A DNA stretch of 64,000 bases, from the NCBI GenBank assembly GCA_045628945.1, contig JAZQQG010000020.1, forward strand, positions 24,786 to 88,785, written 5' to 3'. The DNA comes from RGIG4034 sp045628945. Its GTDB lineage: Bacteria > Bacillota > Clostridia > Lachnospirales > Lachnospiraceae. The translations under genes were made by a program, and so were the position numbers. Below the pieces are notes generated by a model. The model saw only the letters and a program-made list of their open reading frames with translations, was not told the DNA's origin and did not search any database. Below are positions 61,320-64,000 of this stretch, piece by piece. The first letter of the stretch is position 1. Each line of letters begins with the position of its first letter.

Positions 61320-61948
61320 AGCTAAGGTATTATCTTCGCGGAATCGGTCTCGGCATTGTAGTTGCGGTTCTGTTCTGTAGCGTATATCTTCGGAATAAGA
61401 TTGGAAGTATTTCGGATGCGGAAGTAATCGCACGTGCGAAGAAGCTTGGGATGCAGGAAAGTACCGTGTTGTCGAATGTTAATAAGGAGGAGCCGGAGAA
61501 TCCGACAGAAAACCCGGTAGTGGACCCAATCGATAATCCGATTGACAACCCGGTGGTGGATCCAATCGACGATCCGATTGACAATCCGGTAGTGGATCCA
61601 ATCGACGATCCGATTGACAATCCGGTGGTGGATCCAATCGACGACCCGATTGACAATCCGGTGGTGGATCCAATCGACGATCCCATGGACAACCCTGTTG
61701 CGGATCCGGGGGATGAGAAGCAGGATTCCTCCGAAAAGGAGACAGTTTCCATTACGGTGAATCGTGGGGAAGGCTCTTTGTCTGTAGCGAAAAAGCTGGT
61801 AAAAGCCGGAGCAATCGACAATGCGAAGGCTTTCGATCGTTATCTGGCACAGAATAAGTATGATAAGAAAATCCGTACCGGAGAGCATGAAGTTCCTCTG
61901 GGAGCGGACTATTACGATGTTGCCAAGGCCATCTGTGGTGGAATATAA
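61316..61948 (+). CDS. Repeat-containing membrane protein with YceG-like LysM-type domain
   Basis: The 210-residue protein has an N-terminal membrane segment (about 8-25), a linker made of NPVVDPIDDPID units (five 12-residue copies plus a part), and a C-terminal domain of about 65 residues. That domain reads ITVNRGEGSLSVAKKLVKAGAIDNAKAF...IRTGEHEVPLGADYYDVAKAI, resembling the LysM-like domain of YceG/MltG proteins. The catalytic transglycosylase domain is absent. It probably anchors in the membrane and binds peptidoglycan outside. It is the last gene of the fla/che operon and could act as a wall-spacing or anchoring part. Function is unknown. Confidence 0.72.
   Translation: MKLRYYLRGIGLGIVVAVLFCSVYLRNKIGSISDAEVIARAKKLGMQESTVLSNVNKEEPENPTENPVVDPIDNPIDNPVVDPIDDPIDNPVVDPIDDPIDNPVVDPIDDPIDNPVVDPIDDPMDNPVADPGDEKQDSSEKETVSITVNRGEGSLSVAKKLVKAGAIDNAKAFDRYLAQNKYDKKIRTGEHEVPLGADYYDVAKAICGGI
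61511..61690 (+). repeat. Five 36-bp tandem repeats in the last operon gene
   Basis: The unit encodes N-P-V-V-D-P-I-D-[DN]-P-[IM]-D. Five full copies (61511-61690) and an 18-base part follow in frame; differences are mostly synonymous. The acidic, proline-rich linker would be extended and could vary in length by slippage. Confidence 0.95.
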
Positions 61949-61963
61949 GAAATAGTAATTCAT

Positions 61964-62004
61964 AGTGGGAATACACAGTGATAGGTGTATTCCCACTTTT
62001 TATA
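61964..62004 (+). terminator. Terminator ending the fla/che operon
   Basis: A 13-base arm starting AGTGGGAATACAC (61964-61976) pairs perfectly with 61985-61997, and T residues follow. It ends the operon 16 bases after the last stop. Confidence 0.93.
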
Positions 62005-62207
62005 TTTCGGGAGTTTCTATCTGCGTGAAAATGTGCTATATTATCTTTAAGCAGATTTTCTTGAATCTAATCTATTTATCTGTATTTTCTTTTTATCAAA
62101 TCAATTCTGAATTTCCTGCTTACAATCACAACACAATTTCATTAGGACATGCAGGAAGGACGGAACGATACCATTTCGGCTCCATTTTTCCTGTGGAAAG
62201 GAGCACT

Positions 62208-63023
62208 ATGAAAAACTTAGAATTCAAGCGCTATGAAGACTTGACATTTACGGATGATTTCCTGTTTGGGAGACTCATGCAGAATAAGGAACTATGCAAG
62301 GGGGTTTTGGAATGCCTCCTGCAACATCCGATAGGAGAATTAAGAACTCCGGAGAATCAAAAGGAATTCCGCTATTATGCAGATGGGAAACCGATTCGAC
62401 TCGATATTTATACCCAGGATGATACGGCAATCTATGATGCTGAGATGCAGAACCTGAATCACCAGTCTCTTGAGGAGTTGGATCTACCGAGACGTTCCCG
62501 TTTCTATCAATCCTGCATTGATACGGATTTTCTTGGGAAAGGAGTATCCTATCGAGAACTACCTGATAGTCAGATGCTATTTATCTGTACCTTTGATCCA
62601 TTGGGGCAGGGACTTCCGATATATTCTCTTTGCACGAAGTGCCTTGAGGATGATACAATAGACATAAAGGACGGAATGAAGCGATACTTTTTTAACTGTG
62701 CATATGAAGGAACAGATTTGCCGGCGGAATTGGTTGACTTCTATAAGTTCTTGCAGACCGGAGAAGGCGGAAAGACGGCACTTACCAAAAGGCTGAACCG
62801 AGAGGTTCGTAAGGCACGTCGGAACGAGGAGTGGAGGAGCAGCTACATGAAGGAACGTTTGCATGATTATGATATGAGAGAAGAAGGTCGTGCCCTTGGA
62901 CGTGAGGAGGGCATAGAGATTGGTCGTGCAGAGGAACGCGAGAACACAGAGCGTGAACGCCAGCGGGCTGAGGCGCTGGAGGCTGAAGTAAGGGCATTGA
63001 AAAAATTGATAGAGAAACAATAA
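62208..63023 (+). CDS. PD-(D/E)XK nuclease family (Rpn-type) protein
   Basis: The 271-residue protein has the Rpn/PDDEXK_2 layout: N-terminal YEDLTFTDDFLFGRLMQNKELCKGVLECLL, then IRLDIYTQDD...YDAEMQ with Asp66, Glu79 and Gln81 as the nuclease triad, RSRFYQSCIDTDFL, and a C-terminal charged coiled coil (RAEERENTERERQRAEALEAEVRALKKLI). These are often labelled transposases but act as recombination-promoting or defence-related nucleases. The ATG follows AAAGGAG. It is separated from the operon by 260 bases without other genes and followed by its own terminator. Confidence 0.88.
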   Translation: MKNLEFKRYEDLTFTDDFLFGRLMQNKELCKGVLECLLQHPIGELRTPENQKEFRYYADGKPIRLDIYTQDDTAIYDAEMQNLNHQSLEELDLPRRSRFYQSCIDTDFLGKGVSYRELPDSQMLFICTFDPLGQGLPIYSLCTKCLEDDTIDIKDGMKRYFFNCAYEGTDLPAELVDFYKFLQTGEGGKTALTKRLNREVRKARRNEEWRSSYMKERLHDYDMREEGRALGREEGIEIGRAEERENTERERQRAEALEAEVRALKKLIEKQ

Positions 63024-63072
63024 AGATAAATATTGTTGAAAGATATAATATATCCATGAAATATAATTAGTG

Positions 63073-63108
63073 CGGAAGCTTTGCAATGAGGGCAAGCTTC
63101 CGTTTTTT
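63073..63108 (+). terminator. Terminator after the Rpn-type gene
   Basis: CGGAAGCTT (63073-63081) and AAGCTTCCG (63094-63102) form a 9-bp stem with a 12-base loop, followed by TTTTTT. Confidence 0.85.
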
Positions 63109-63136
63109 GGGGAAAGCGATGATATACTACGTTTAT

Positions 63137-63175
63137 CATAGAAACAGTTACCCTTGACGGGTAACTGTTTCTATG
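63137..63175. repeat. Perfect 17-bp inverted repeat
   Basis: CATAGAAACAGTTACCC and its exact complement enclose a 5-base loop (TTGAC). Neither side has a T-tract, so it is not a standard terminator. It lies between the Rpn-type gene terminator and the next gene, 38 bases before its start. Confidence 0.9.
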
Positions 63176-63213
63176 TAAAACAACTATTAAACACACGGAA
63201 AGAAGGTATAAGC

Positions 63214-63609
63214 ATGGAAAGCGACAATAATAAAGCGTATGAATTTACTATATTTGAAACCCTTATTATTATCTGTAGCATTGTGCTGGCTGGCGTTTTT
63301 GCTTTAGCTATTTTGGTATCGGGGTTTAATCTATGGTTTGACATTTACATGGCATTTAGTTCGTGTGTAATCACGATTGCTTCATTTTTTGGATTGTTTA
63401 GACAATGCAAAAGAACAAAATTTATTGCAACGGTGCTATTGTTGTTATTGAACCTGATTATGCTGGTTGTAGCTGGATGCTTCGCAATTGGATTGCATAG
63501 AAAAGCGGAAGTACCTAACATAGATATTCCATGTGAAATAGTATCTGGCGTTTGTTGGTTTCTTTCTATTGTGATGATTTTCTTTTCACTAATGAGAAAA
63601 AAAGAATAA
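63214..63609 (+). CDS. Small polytopic membrane protein of unknown function
   Basis: The 131-residue protein has four hydrophobic segments (about 13-35, 40-57, 70-90 and 105-125) with short loops. ATG 63214 follows GAAGG by 10 bases; the frame extends upstream to 63154 inside the inverted repeat without a ribosome site. No family is recognised. Base composition is more AT-rich than in the flagellar genes, which may point to transfer. Confidence 0.6.
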   Translation: MESDNNKAYEFTIFETLIIICSIVLAGVFALAILVSGFNLWFDIYMAFSSCVITIASFFGLFRQCKRTKFIATVLLLLLNLIMLVVAGCFAIGLHRKAEVPNIDIPCEIVSGVCWFLSIVMIFFSLMRKKE

Positions 63610-63654
63610 TGACCTCCATTCAAGAATCCATATACCAGAAAGGAAATATAAAAC

Positions 63655-64000
63655 ATGAAGAAGAGATTATTAAGCCTCTTTCTTATCCTTGCCTTAATCA
63701 CAACCATGATTGGATGTGGGCAGAAGAAAGAGAAGAAAGCAGAAAACAATCCAGTAGTTACCGAAGAGGATAATAAGGAGCAGGATACTCCGATTGCAGA
63801 TGTGCCTGTAAATCCGGTAGAAGACCAGACAGAAGATGAGACCGACACTCTTGGAGTAACTGCTTCGGAAGAGTATCCTACTGAGTTTGATACCAAGATT
63901 ACCATTGCAATCAACCCTCAGATTACCTTAATGTTAGCAGATGGTTTTGTATTCTTTGTAGGATACGATAACGAAGATGCAGTTGACTGTTATGGAGATT
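63655..64000 (+). CDS. Putative lipoprotein, 3' end outside window
   Basis: An open frame from ATG 63655 runs to the window end (115 residues). It begins MKKRLLSLFLILALITTMIGCGQ, a lipoprotein signal with a Cys at residue 21, then a Lys/Glu/Asp/Pro-rich stretch (about 25-70) and the start of a globular part (EFDTKITIAINPQITLMLADGFVFFVGYD). AAAGGA precedes the ATG. It starts 46 bases after the small membrane gene and may share its transcript. Function is unknown. Confidence 0.75.
   Translation, partial: MKKRLLSLFLILALITTMIGCGQKKEKKAENNPVVTEEDNKEQDTPIADVPVNPVEDQTEDETDTLGVTASEEYPTEFDTKITIAINPQITLMLADGFVFFVGYDNEDAVDCYGD

Larger units (their letters stand above)
26432..62004 (+). other. fla/che operon (about 35.5 kb)
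   Basis: All genes from flgB to the repeat protein at 61316 run in one direction. Most gaps are under 80 bases and several genes overlap by ATGA or longer stretches. A promoter precedes the block and a strong terminator (61964-62004) ends it. Inside, one hairpin after flgE and one SigD-like site before fliK could divide expression into segments. The gene order follows the B. subtilis fla/che operon closely. Confidence 0.85.

Noticed and set aside
61511..61708. Possible CRISPR-like array
   Set aside because: The units are contiguous 36-base coding repeats without spacers.
61322..61996. Reverse-strand frames with repeated sequences opposite the last operon gene
   Set aside because: They mirror the DPID repeat on the coding strand; the forward frame has a start overlap, membrane segment and domain.
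63137..63175. Inverted repeat as a terminator
   Set aside because: Neither flank has a run of T residues on the matching strand; it is reported as a repeat instead.

Overview
The window comes from a flagellated Gram-positive anaerobe of the Clostridia, most likely a member of the Lachnospiraceae. This is inferred from gene content and order, not from a database search. Supporting points are pyruvate:ferredoxin oxidoreductase, strong GGAGG ribosome binding sites with some TTG/GTG starts, a B. subtilis-like fla/che order, CheC/CheD/FliY chemotaxis proteins, and no L- or P-ring genes. No rRNA, tRNA, CRISPR array, insertion sequence or phage gene was seen.

Bases 1-14569 hold mixed metabolic and membrane genes. 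They are the 3' part of nifJ (PFOR), an unknown membrane protein, a PflA-like radical SAM protein, a small membrane protein followed by a hybrid sensor kinase, a family 2 glycoside hydrolase on the minus strand, DegV, a YgjP-type metalloprotease, and a zinc-ribbon/TPM membrane pair. Bases 14644-18151 carry the housekeeping group rpsT-lepA-hemW. Bases 18203-26178 carry an HD-domain protein with a degenerate GYP motif, pilT, comM, dprA, a minimal prepilin peptidase and topA, a set that points to DNA uptake or type IV pili. A terminator follows topA.

Bases 26432-62004 are one co-directional flagellar and chemotaxis operon of about 35.5 kb, with a good sigma-A-type promoter at its front and a strong terminator at its end. 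The order is flgB-flgC-fliE-fliF-fliG-fliH-fliI-fliJ-motE-fliK-flgD-(TIGR02530 type)-flgE-flbD-motA-motB-fliL-fliM-fliY-cheY-fliO-fliP-fliQ-fliR-flhB-flhA-flhF-flhG-(PilZ)-cheB-cheA-cheW-cheC-cheD-(small membrane protein)-sigD-(DUF342)-(small unknown)-(SwrB-like)-(repeat/YceG-like). It encodes the rod, hook, MS-ring, switch, export gate, stator, assembly-site GTPases, c-di-GMP brake, chemotaxis core and the late sigma factor. Flagellin, FliD, FlgK/L/M/N and CheR are not in the window. Two sequences close to the SigD consensus, one just after topA and one before fliK, could give feedback from the operon's own sigma factor.

The last 2 kb, after the operon terminator, look more accessory. They hold a PD-(D/E)XK (Rpn-type) nuclease gene, a perfect 17-bp inverted repeat, a small membrane protein and the 5' part of a lipoprotein gene cut by the window end.

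The least explained items are a cluster of GGTTTACRTAA boxes and an inverted repeat ahead of the flagellar promoter, a palindrome just before sigD, coding tandem repeats in FliY and in the last operon gene, several uncharacterised small proteins in the operon, and the HD/PilT pair.
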